Source: Lutibacter profundi (lineage in GTDB: Bacteria > Bacteroidota > Bacteroidia > Flavobacteriales > Flavobacteriaceae). From it: a stretch of DNA of 64,000 nt. Both the position numbers and the translations under genes were made by a program. This document shows, piece after piece, positions 16,206 to 24,169 of this stretch; the stretch's first letter is position 1; each line of letters begins with the position of its first letter. Under the pieces are notes generated by a model. That model saw nothing but the letters and a program-made list of their open reading frames with translations, ran no database searches and had not been told where the DNA came from. Location: assembly GCF_001543325.1 (NCBI RefSeq), contig NZ_CP013355.1, forward strand, positions 434,001 through 498,000, given 5' to 3'.

Positions 16206-16510
16206 ACGCTCGATTGTTTATTTAAAACAAAATTGCTAATGCAATTATTTTTAAACCACAATTTCCAGCCGCTTGCCAACGCCAAAATAAAAGCTAACTT
16301 TTAGATGTTATTGAAATTCTCATATTCGAGGAAATCTTCGTTGTAATTTTTTTCACGAGCTTCTCGTAAGCTTTCCACAAGAGTATAAAATTTTCCAACC
16401 GCATTTTCCTTGCTTAAAATTTCTATACACTTGTTAGATTTGTATTTCAATTTATATTTTTTTTATTTTTCATTATCTTTTGTCTTGAAACAAAAGAAAC
16501 AAAAATTCAA
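16206..16510. other. Gene-free spacer between repeat 2 and hairpin site 2
   Basis: AT-rich, no ORF. The first part can fold like its counterpart (ATTGT...ACAAT; AATTG-ctaatg-CAATT) although the loop and several stem bases differ from copy 1, so the pairing is kept while sequence changes. The end (GTCTTGAAACAAAAGAAAC) contains a TTGAAAC/GTTTCAAG-like motif often seen in Bacteroidota intergenic repeats. Confidence 0.55.
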
Positions 16511-16691
16511 GGCTGCATATAATTTTGGAAACAATTAACGCCTCAATCGCTATATTTTAGGAAACATTGGAACTGGTTAACATTATTTTGAAATCCCTTG
16601 TATAATAATAACTCTTAAGAAACAGCATTACTAAACCCCTAAAATATGTACGCTCACTCGCCTATTGTTTTAGCCAAAGTTTTATGAGGCC
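16511..16691. repeat. Conserved bulged hairpin (attC-like) with long inner stem, copy 2
   Basis: Left arm 16511-16535 and right arm 16664-16691 repeat those of copy 1; one C-to-T change in AACTTTGG leaves a G-T pair. The loop is about 128 nt instead of 16 and contains its own perfect 10-bp stem ATATTTTAGG / CCTAAAATAT (16552-16561 and 16638-16647). A constant outer stem with one-sided bulge and a variable, self-paired terminal part is the architecture of integron attC sites; the terminal boxes, however, are not canonical. Confidence 0.7.
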
Positions 16692-16749
16692 GTTAAAAAA
16701 AGAAATTAATCAATTTAAGAAACACTGTAAATATTATTTTAAGGTAATT

Positions 16750-17580
16750 TTATTGTTTAATTGGAAGAAAATTCAATTTTAAATCTACAGTATCTGGTTT
16801 AACAATAAAAATTTTCACGTGTTTATATTTACCTTTCAAAATATTAGTTAGTTTTCTGTAAAATTCAGGTTTTTCCAATTTCATTTTATAACCTATGTAT
16901 ATTTCTTCAATACAATTTATATTAAATTTTAAGTTTCTCTCATTATTAATTATACTAGGCGATATAAATCTATATTCTTTTTCATAACTCCAATTTTTAT
17001 ATTTAATTGAAGTTCTATAAAAAAACTTGACTACTTCAAGAATATGTCTTTTATCTTTATCACTAAAATCATTAGATTTCTTTAATTCATCTTTTATTTT
17101 ATTCAAACTTTCAAAGTTGATCAGATTTTGGATATTCTTCTCATATATCACTTTTGAAAAGAAAATATTTCTATTTTTATTTTTTAATTTTTCAGTGTCA
17201 ATTTTTAAACAGAAACCTTTATAATTATTAGCGTAATTTCCCCACATTGGTGAAATATTTCTTATTTGACTGAAGCAACAAACACCCATGCTATTTACAT
17301 CTGAACTAAGTTTAGAATATGGCAAATTATTAAGGCAATCAAATGGGTCATTGAAATCTTTTGGGTGTGATAGATAAAAGTAGTTTTTTGCTAATGATTC
17401 TAGGTTATGTTTCTCATTGTTAAAGTATTTATAAATATATTTTGGATTTAGCTCCTCTTTTATATCTCGGTTTTTTTTATGTCTAATATGTGAAATATCT
17501 TTAAAATCAAAACTAGTGACTAGTTCATACTTCTCTGTATAAAGTTTAGTGGTTAATAATTTAATTTTGTCTTTTTCCAA
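16750..17580 (-). CDS. DUF2971 protein, third gene of putative defence operon
   Basis: 276 aa with a TTG start at 17580; no early ATG exists. DUF2971 features are clear: YIYKYFNNEKHNLESLAKN, YLSHPKDFNDPFDC (the NDPFDC signature), GVCCFSQ, SPMWGNYANNYKGFCLKID (MW..Y...G motif) and KNWSYEKEYRFI near the C-terminus. The biochemical activity of the family is unknown; it recurs in defence and toxin-like neighbourhoods. It follows the 154-aa gene by 17 nt and ends 56 nt before the hairpin site. A second, decayed DUF2971 gene of a different subtype lies beyond the operon at 20366-21119. Confidence 0.8.
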   Translation of the reverse strand: MEKDKIKLLTTKLYTEKYELVTSFDFKDISHIRHKKNRDIKEELNPKYIYKYFNNEKHNLESLAKNYFYLSHPKDFNDPFDCLNNLPYSKLSSDVNSMGVCCFSQIRNISPMWGNYANNYKGFCLKIDTEKLKNKNRNIFFSKVIYEKNIQNLINFESLNKIKDELKKSNDFSDKDKRHILEVVKFFYRTSIKYKNWSYEKEYRFISPSIINNERNLKFNINCIEEIYIGYKMKLEKPEFYRKLTNILKGKYKHVKIFIVKPDTVDLKLNFLPIKQ

Positions 17581-17597
17581 TAATATAATTTTTAAAA

Positions 17598-18062
17598 TTA
17601 GATTTCTTGAACAGACCCATTATATTGCGAAGATATAGAATATTCAGCTTCATCATCATCTGGTAATTTAAAAATTATTGAACCTACAGCCTTAATTTTT
17701 GGTACTAGGTCCGGATAACAAAATCTATTTGTACCTGAAGTATCACTAAAATTTGATTTCCTTATCAAATAATCATCTTCAAAAACATGAAAATTAAAAT
17801 CATCCTGATCAATTAAAATGAGATGTCTTGGTCCCCAATAAGGTTCAATAGGTACCTTAGTAAGGTTAATAACTTCCATATTCATTAACCATAAAATAGA
17901 ATTAATATCAAAATTCTCTATTTTCTCAGGGTTATCTATTTCAGAAATACTTATTTTTCTAAATGAATTAATTTTAAGACGAAATTTATATAATTTATCG
18001 GAATATAGATATTCACAGTGCAACCACGCGCCACTACTTATAGCATCTTTAATTGGTACCAT
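17598..18062 (-). CDS. Unrecognised 154-aa protein, middle gene of putative defence operon
   Basis: Not recognised. It has no signal peptide, membrane helix or catalytic motif that I can name. The pattern of short strands (AWLHCEYLYSDKLYKFRLKI, GPRHLILIDQDDFNFHVFEDDYL) and the end (IKAVGSIIFKLPDDDEAEYSI) suggest a mainly beta, perhaps Ig- or lipocalin-like, domain; the end recalls the last strands of DUF4352-like folds. It starts 2 nt after the ATPase stop, so it is surely co-translated with it and probably works with it, for example as sensor, inhibitor or adaptor. That role is inference. Confidence 0.7.
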   Translation of the reverse strand: MVPIKDAISSGAWLHCEYLYSDKLYKFRLKINSFRKISISEIDNPEKIENFDINSILWLMNMEVINLTKVPIEPYWGPRHLILIDQDDFNFHVFEDDYLIRKSNFSDTSGTNRFCYPDLVPKIKAVGSIIFKLPDDDEAEYSISSQYNGSVQEI

Positions 18063-18064
18063 TT

Positions 18065-20077
18065 TTATAATATAATTTGATTAATTTCTTGTAAATCATT
18101 AATATACTCATCACAAAACCAAGACCACCGTTCACATTTTTTTTCAAATGATAAATTTTTAATTGGGTTTGGTACAAACATTATTTTAAAGTCATCATTA
18201 TTTATAACAAGAGCAATATAATAGTCTTCTCCATAATTATGTGCACTAGAATATTCATTATTTGAAATTTTAAAAGGTTCTATAAAAGAGTTTACACTTT
18301 TAACTTCTATATAAATTCTTTTCCCATTATGCAACATCATTTCCAAATCATAACCTAGATTAGCTTCTGTTACATCCTTTACAGATAAGGCAACATTTAA
18401 TGCTTTCAAATATTCTTGTGCATTTTTCTCAGTACTTCTCCATTTTTTTATTGTAGGTGGTATTTTAAAAGTAGAAGTATTATTTAATATTTCATTTGTA
18501 TACGTTGGTGCTTTTATCTCATTTTTATTAACGCTCACTATTCCAATAGATTGGCTAGTTTCAATTCCAAACTTTTTAAAAAACATTGTTGCATCAGCAG
18601 AATCAACATTGTTATTCAGGTAATTAATAAATTCTTTTTCTAATTCATTTGTACTCGTAATTTGATTTGCACTTAAAATGCCATTCTGTGTAGGAAATAA
18701 ACTCAAATTTTTCAATTTTTCAGTTGTAGTACTATCTAAATCATATCTATATTGAGCAATAATCTTTGAATAGATTTGTGCATATCCCATTACAGTCAAG
18801 GTTACTGAATTTATGCGTTCTATTGTATCGTAAGTATTTAGGATTTTTGTATTAATTAACTTCAAAAAAGTAAATATTTCAGGGTAAGTTGATATTAAAT
18901 TTTTACTAATTGAAGTTATCCCATTTTTACAAATATTCTCATAATCTTCAAAATTTAACCAATCAGGTTTAATTCTTATTGAATTAATATTATTTTGTAA
19001 TGCATTATCTAAAGACTTAAACAAAAGTTTTTTAAATCGGCTTGATTCAGAAGTTTGAACGTTTATAAAAGGTGTGAAAAACCCTTGTTTTGAAAGGTCT
19101 CCATTCAAAATATCTTTAATGGATTTTACTATAATTTTTACTGCATTATTATAAGACTGTACAGATAACTCATCCATATCAACAGATTTACGTGAAGGAT
19201 CAGTCGTATAATCACCATTTATTTTAATAAATGCACCTGAAAACTCATTAGTTGGCGTAAATGAATGTATAACAGATTCGTCATTTAAAGCAGGAATTAT
19301 AATTCCATTTTCAATTTTAAAAGCTACCAAATCTGTTTTGTTATTTTCTAAATGTTGTATTTTCCATTCATCAACAAATTCGCCTTCAATTAGCTTTACA
19401 TTACCAACATTATTATCATCATTCTTTTTAACAAAAATATTTCTATGTATATTTTTATAATTAATATGAATTTCGTTTAAATTTTTTAAAAACAATAAAG
19501 AACTTCTATCTAAACTGTCTAACTCATTTCTAGAAATTTCTTCTATTACGTTACTGAAAATAAATACAGTATTATAATTATATTCTCCAATGATTTCAGA
19601 AACTTCATTTTCTAATTCAGTATCTTTTTGGTCAAAAATATGAGGTATTCGTATTAATGGAACGTCTAATACATTATTAAGAGCTTTAATTGTTTTACTT
19701 CTTTCGAAACTAAATTTAAATTCGCCACTTAATATGTTAACTGTGTTTGCAATATTCACAACTGATTTAAAACCAATACCTCTATAACCTATTGTTTGTC
19801 CACCTCTTTGTTTATTTGATGAACCACTTCTACATAGTGCTTCAACATCATTTTTAGTAAATGGTTTTCCGTTATTAGCAACAATAAATCCATTTTTAAA
19901 ACTATGGATTCCAAATTTTGTAGCTTCAGCATCATCAGCATTTTGAATCAATTCAATAAGAGCCCTTGTTTTATAACTTTCGGCTATATATTGTTCAACT
20001 TTTGCTAAGTCCTTAAATAATTTTGGTGCAGCTTTAGCTTCTAAAAGGAATTCTTCTCTTAAATTTTGTATTGACAT
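18065..20077 (-). CDS. Sacsin-type GHKL ATPase with C-terminal NOV_C/DUF3883 nuclease-like domain
   Basis: 670 aa from the ATG at 20077; a TTG at 20089 is also in frame. Residues about 20-200 form a Bergerat ATPase of the sacsin/NO VEIN type: N-box RALIELIQNADDAEA, G1 VANNGKPFTKNDVEALCRSG, G2 GQTIGYRGIGFKSV. A long middle region has no recognised domain. Residues about 555-665 match NOV_C (DUF3883), a restriction-endonuclease-like fold: GYDLEMML...GKRIYIEVKS supplies D...ExK. This ATPase plus nuclease-like pairing is known among prokaryotic defence proteins. It heads a compact operon with a 154-aa protein and DUF2971. The start is set by the ATG 19 nt downstream of the likely transcription start. 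Confidence 0.8.
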   Translation of the reverse strand: MSIQNLREEFLLEAKAAPKLFKDLAKVEQYIAESYKTRALIELIQNADDAEATKFGIHSFKNGFIVANNGKPFTKNDVEALCRSGSSNKQRGGQTIGYRGIGFKSVVNIANTVNILSGEFKFSFERSKTIKALNNVLDVPLIRIPHIFDQKDTELENEVSEIIGEYNYNTVFIFSNVIEEISRNELDSLDRSSLLFLKNLNEIHINYKNIHRNIFVKKNDDNNVGNVKLIEGEFVDEWKIQHLENNKTDLVAFKIENGIIIPALNDESVIHSFTPTNEFSGAFIKINGDYTTDPSRKSVDMDELSVQSYNNAVKIIVKSIKDILNGDLSKQGFFTPFINVQTSESSRFKKLLFKSLDNALQNNINSIRIKPDWLNFEDYENICKNGITSISKNLISTYPEIFTFLKLINTKILNTYDTIERINSVTLTVMGYAQIYSKIIAQYRYDLDSTTTEKLKNLSLFPTQNGILSANQITSTNELEKEFINYLNNNVDSADATMFFKKFGIETSQSIGIVSVNKNEIKAPTYTNEILNNTSTFKIPPTIKKWRSTEKNAQEYLKALNVALSVKDVTEANLGYDLEMMLHNGKRIYIEVKSVNSFIEPFKISNNEYSSAHNYGEDYYIALVINNDDFKIMFVPNPIKNLSFEKKCERWSWFCDEYINDLQEINQIIL

Positions 20078-20099
20078 TCTCAATTGCAATTTTACACTT

Positions 20100-20107
20100 C
20101 AAATATA
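20100..20107 (-). promoter_or_regulatory. -7 element of the putative defence operon
   Basis: TATATTTG on the minus strand, a perfect TAnnTTTG, 22 nt upstream of the ATG at 20077. A -33 TTG at consensus spacing was not found (the nearest gives 15 nt), so the promoter may depend on an activator; the perfect palindrome at 20158-20180 lies about 50 bp further upstream. Confidence 0.5.
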
Positions 20108-20157
20108 AGTAATTATTTTAGTTCAATATTCATTACATATCACAAAAGGTAATAAAG

Positions 20158-20180
20158 TATAGTGAGTTAGTAACTCACTA
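20158..20180. promoter_or_regulatory. Perfect 10-bp palindrome upstream of the ATPase operon
   Basis: ATAGTGAGTT (20158-20167), AGT, AACTCACTAT (20171-20180). Perfect symmetry and a 3-nt spacer suit a dimeric regulator or a tight hairpin. There is no T-tract in the operon's direction. No regulator gene lies beside it, so an unlinked repressor or activator, or a DNA-processing site, is possible. Confidence 0.5.
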
Positions 20181-20312
20181 TGAAAGAAAAGATAATCCAG
20201 ATATCAAGTACATTTTTATAAAATGAAATTATAGAGTTTGATTTGGTATTGAAATTTATTAAAAGTAATTTTATAACGGATATAATAAGTAAGCAAACAT
20301 AAGAACGCATCA

Positions 20313-20357
<45 letters not shown>

Positions 20358-20365
20358 ATTAAGCT

Positions 20366-21119
20366 ATGGAAGAAAATCTACTAAATTTTACAGAAGAAGA
20401 AAAAGATAAACCTATCTTTCGATTTCTGTCTGTAAATAGACTTTTTCAATTATTTGAAACTCACAAGAATTTTTTGGTGAGTCCTAAACTATGGTAAGAT
20501 CCGTTTGAAAATCATATTATAAGTTCTGTGATTGATTTAAAAATGAAGGATGAAAAAGAAACGAGTATTGGATTTAGAGATAATATTTTTGCACAATGTT
20601 GGACACAAACTGAAGAAAACGATGCAATGTGGAGAATTTAATCTCCAAATAAAAATGGAGTGAGAATAACAACTACCCCAAGAAAATTATTAAACTCTCT
20701 CTATTCTATTTCAGGAGACGAAAGTGGTTATAGTTGTTATTTAGGAAAAGTTAAATATCTCTCTACAAATAAATTAAAAGATTTTCTAAATGAAAATATA
20801 GATAATTGGATTTATTTTAATCCAAGTGGTGAAGGTTAAATGCAATCATTATTATTTATAAAGAGATGCATTTAACCACGAAAATGAAGTGAGATTACTG
20901 TTCAATGGTAGATTTAAAAGAGATAGAAACCCAAACTTATATCAATATCTTTTATACCCATTAGAATTAATTGATGAAATTGTATTTGATCCAAGAATTG
21001 AGTATTCTGAATTTAAAAGACATAAGAAAAATCTAAAACAATTTAGGTTTAACAAAAGGATTGTAAAATCAACATTATATGACATCCCAGATTTCAATAT
21101 TAAAGGTCGTTTTATATAA
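20366..21119 (+). pseudogene. Decayed DUF2971 gene
   Basis: From the ATG at 20366 the frame reads KPIFRFLSVNRLFQLFETHKNFLVSPKLW, stop, DPFENHIISSV, then FAQCWTQTEENDAMWRI, stop, SPNKNGVRI. These are DUF2971 landmarks (W.DPFEN, CW, MWR.YSP) broken by TAA codons at the places of a residue before DPFEN and of Tyr after MWRI. A third TAA follows GEG. The end (HENEVRLLFNGRFKRD...) is in another frame, explained by loss of 2 nt in a K-R-D-A-F-N codon run near 20862. The last frame stays open to 21119. It is clearly non-functional and represents a different DUF2971 subtype from the intact gene at 16750. Confidence 0.8.
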
Positions 21120-21484
21120 AATAGAAAGAAATTCCTAATCCTGATGTATACCTTGACCAATAAACTTTAATTCCAATTTTATTTTTATGTTTAAATATTA
21201 AGGAATAAAAGTAATAAATTATTAATGAGTGTTTTCATTTAATTAATTATTTTTTGTCTTTAATTTTCCATTCCACACACATTACACTTCCCTCCTTTCG
21301 TCAGTCAGCTTAATAAGTGTTTACTCGCAACTCTTTTATTTTAATAAATAGGAGCTCGAGAATGGCAAGTAGCTCTATTTACTTTACAGAAGAAAATTTT
21401 TAGAATTAAATAATAAGAAAATGAAGTAATCTAAACTTTGCTTTTACAAAGTAACTTACTTTTTAATAATTTTGGAGGTAGCTT
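21120..21484. other. Gene-free region at the right end of the accessory block
   Basis: Contains the right 35-bp direct repeat (21268-21302) and an imperfect hairpin (AAATAGGAGCT ... AGCTCTATTT, about 21344-21379). At the end is a short hairpin GGTAGC (21477-21482) / GCTGCC (21490-21495) followed by T7, which overlaps the stop of the EamA gene and could terminate plus-strand transcription. No gene is seen. Confidence 0.6.
21268..21302. repeat. 35-bp imperfect direct repeat, right end of second accessory block
   Basis: Same orientation as 15589-15623, with 31 of 35 matches by hand alignment (starts CCATTCCACACACATT). It marks the return to ordinary chromosomal genes. No tRNA or integrase gene is adjacent, so a classic prophage or ICE boundary is not indicated. 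Confidence 0.6.
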
Positions 21485-22417
21485 TTATAGCTGCCTTTTT
21501 TTATCCCTAAACCTTGAATAAATAACAAGTTTTTTCTTGGTATTGATAAAATAAACACCTGTTAAAAGAATTATTGCTGCAACAATAGTTTGAGTTGTAA
21601 TTTGTTCTTTTAAAAAATACCACCCTAACCCAGTTGCTATAATAGGATTTACATAGGTTGAAGTTGCTACTTTTTCAGGTGATACTACTTTTAATAAATA
21701 GTTGAATGATGTAAATGCTACAATACTTCCAAAAATAATAAGTAATATTAATGAATATTGCACTTTAAAACTCCAATCCATTGGTAAAGACCAAGTTTCT
21801 CCAAACAAATAACTATTAAGCATTAACATAAAGCCTCCCATTAGCATTTGGTATCCTGTATTCACAAAATAATTTGAAGGAAGATCGGCTTTTCCTACAA
21901 ATAAACTGCCGTAGCCCCAACTAATCATACAAGTAAAAATCATGAGTACTCCCAATACAGAGTCTTCGCTAGTTAAAAGTTGCTTTTGGGAAACCAATAA
22001 ATAAATACCAATGACACCTAAAATTACACCAACAACAGACATTGCTTGTATTTTTTTACCTTCAAAAATTCTCATTAATATAAGAACAACTAACGGTTGT
22101 GCTGAAATTTCTAAGGCAGCAAAACTACTATCTACATATTTTAGAGCCCACACCACTAATCCATTTCCCAAAGTTAAAAACAGAAAGCCAGCAATAGTTG
22201 TATTTAACAATTGTTTTTTTGTAATTGTTAATTTTACACCTGAAATTAAAGCAATTATAAATATTAAAATACCTGCACTTATAAAACGTACAGAGGCTAA
22301 CATAAATGGTGGAAGTTCCGTTACAGCAATTTTATTAAGCAAATATGTCGATCCCCAAATTACATAAATTGAGAAAAATGAAATAATAATAAGTAAGGGA
22401 TTTCGTGATTTATCCAT
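21485..22417 (-). CDS. EamA-family drug/metabolite transporter
   Basis: 310 aa with about ten hydrophobic helices in two EamA repeats: first YVIWGSTYLLNKIAVTELPPFMLASVRF, second CMISWGYGSLFVGKADLP followed by GSIVAFTSFNYLLKVVSPEKVATSTYVNPIIATGLGW. The WGSTY motif near the N-terminus and the SPEKVAT...NP motif near the C-terminus are typical of the RhaT/YdcZ-like DMT group, inner-membrane exporters of amino acids or other metabolites. The substrate cannot be told. It lies 42 nt from the helicase gene on the same strand and may share its transcript. Confidence 0.88.
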   Translation of the reverse strand: MDKSRNPLLIIISFFSIYVIWGSTYLLNKIAVTELPPFMLASVRFISAGILIFIIALISGVKLTITKKQLLNTTIAGFLFLTLGNGLVVWALKYVDSSFAALEISAQPLVVLILMRIFEGKKIQAMSVVGVILGVIGIYLLVSQKQLLTSEDSVLGVLMIFTCMISWGYGSLFVGKADLPSNYFVNTGYQMLMGGFMLMLNSYLFGETWSLPMDWSFKVQYSLILLIIFGSIVAFTSFNYLLKVVSPEKVATSTYVNPIIATGLGWYFLKEQITTQTIVAAIILLTGVYFINTKKKLVIYSRFRDKKRQL

Positions 22418-22458
22418 CTTGGATTTAACTATTTTATTTTAGGAAATCTAGTATTTAA

Positions 22459-24012
22459 TTATTCTTCTGGCGGTCTACCATGAATAACTTCAAAATCTCT
22501 ATCAAAATTATCTCGTAAATACAAACGAAGCTTTGTTCTATAATCTTCTTTTAACCAAGTCACAAAATTATGTGTACTTCTGCAAATACATTTTGTATAA
22601 CGTTCTATTCTGTAATCAATATCATCTCCTAATTTTTTTGATAGTTCAAAAGCATCATACACATCTTCACTATTCTCAATACATATTTTTGCATGTTGTT
22701 TTAAGGAACGTTCTAGTACAACCTTTGAGGATTCACCTTTACTCACAGATTCAATATACATTTTTTTAATATCAAAATAAACTTCTTGTGATTTTGAGAA
22801 TTCCTTCCTTAACTCAGAGGGCATTTCATATTTAAAATTACTTTCAAGTTCTTCATCACTTAAAATTTTATCTAAATAATAATTTGGTGATTTAAATATT
22901 TGTTGCCAATCTAAATCTGCTCCCCAAGGTCCAAAACGATGCATATTATTACCTAAATCTATTACTGTAAAAGTAGCTTTGTTTTTTAAAATACGAGATC
23001 CTCTACCAATCATTTGATAATACAACCCTAAAGATTTTGTTGCCCTATTTAAAATAATAGTATTTACTGTTGGTTCATCAAAACCTGTGGTTAATATGCT
23101 TACAGAGGTTAATATGGCATGTGGTGTGTCCTTAAACCATTTTAACACCATTTTCCTGTCTTTTTTACTGTATGTATTGTCTAAATGGGCAATAGGGTAA
23201 CCAGCGGCTTTAAATGATTGATAAACTTGAATTGAAGTATTAATGCCATTGTTAAAAATTAGTGTTTTCTTTCCTTTTGAATGCAATTCGTATGCATTTA
23301 CTAATTTACCTAACATTTCATTATTTGTGTATAAATCTTCAGAAGATTTTACAGTGTAATCTCCATTGGCTCCAACTTCTAAAGAAGTTAATCCAACGTT
23401 GTATGAAAATATTTCGGCACGAGCTAAAAATTCGTTTTCAATTAAAGATTCTATTGTTTCACCTACAATTAGTTCATTGTAATTATCCTTCATTGGAAGT
23501 TTAATATTGGAACTCAAAGGTGTTGCAGTTACTCCTAAAATAAATGATTTTGAGAAAAAATCGAATAATTTGGTGAATGAATTGTAATGTGCTTCATCAA
23601 TTATAACCAACCCAATATCTGAAATATCAAATTTATCATCATTTAACCTATTGTTTAAGGTTTCAACCATTGCTACAAAACAGCTGTAATTATTTTGGTC
23701 ATCTAAATTTGCTTTGCTATCAACTACTTTATTTGTTACCTCAAATTCAGTAAGCATATTTGATGTTTGCTTACATAATTCAATCCTGTGAGTTAATACC
23801 AGTGCTTTTTTCTTATGATGTTTTAAGTATTGGCGAACTAATTCTGAGAAAATAACTGTTTTACCTCCACCTGTTGGTAATTGATATAATAAATGGTAAT
23901 CATCCGGAGCTTCATCAAAGCTTTTGAAAATTTTGCTAATTGCAGCTTTCTGATAACTGTAAAGGTCTTTTCCAACTTTTCTCTCTTCTAATTCTAACGT
24001 TTTTTCGGACAC
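22459..24012 (-). CDS. DEAD/DEAH-box SF2 helicase (RadD/XPB-like)
   Basis: 517 aa. Motifs run in order: Q-like YQKAAISKIF, Walker A LPTGGGKTVIFSEL (about 44-56), motif Ia VLTHRIEL, motif II VIIDEAHYNSF, motif III GVTATPLS, motif IV-V ILTSVSILTTGFDEPTVNTIILNRAT, and motif VI YQMIGRGSRIL. The C-terminal 150 residues are unassigned. It resembles RadD-type repair helicases more than restriction subunits, and no methyltransferase is nearby. The start MSEKTLELEERKVGKDLY is well placed. Confidence 0.85.
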   Translation of the reverse strand: MSEKTLELEERKVGKDLYSYQKAAISKIFKSFDEAPDDYHLLYQLPTGGGKTVIFSELVRQYLKHHKKKALVLTHRIELCKQTSNMLTEFEVTNKVVDSKANLDDQNNYSCFVAMVETLNNRLNDDKFDISDIGLVIIDEAHYNSFTKLFDFFSKSFILGVTATPLSSNIKLPMKDNYNELIVGETIESLIENEFLARAEIFSYNVGLTSLEVGANGDYTVKSSEDLYTNNEMLGKLVNAYELHSKGKKTLIFNNGINTSIQVYQSFKAAGYPIAHLDNTYSKKDRKMVLKWFKDTPHAILTSVSILTTGFDEPTVNTIILNRATKSLGLYYQMIGRGSRILKNKATFTVIDLGNNMHRFGPWGADLDWQQIFKSPNYYLDKILSDEELESNFKYEMPSELRKEFSKSQEVYFDIKKMYIESVSKGESSKVVLERSLKQHAKICIENSEDVYDAFELSKKLGDDIDYRIERYTKCICRSTHNFVTWLKEDYRTKLRLYLRDNFDRDFEVIHGRPPEE

Positions 24013-24169
24013 ACTAATTAGTTTTTGGTAAGTTGCAAAAGTACTGCCTTTATTAGGTTTTAAACAACTATTTATCAGTAAACTTTACAAATAATTTGAT
24101 AATTAGCTGATTTACAAGTGTTTGTTTAATTTTTAAATTATAAAAAACAAGTAAAAAGCAGGGGTATTA

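Noticed and set aside
10643-16691. A canonical integron with cassettes
   Set aside because: No integron integrase is in the window, the terminal boxes do not fully match RYYYAAC/GTTRRRY and the sites are few. Only the hairpin architecture is attC-like, so it is reported as a hypothesis.
22459-24012. Helicase as part of a restriction or defence system
   Set aside because: No methylase, nuclease or specificity subunit lies beside it and its motifs fit a RadD-like repair helicase.
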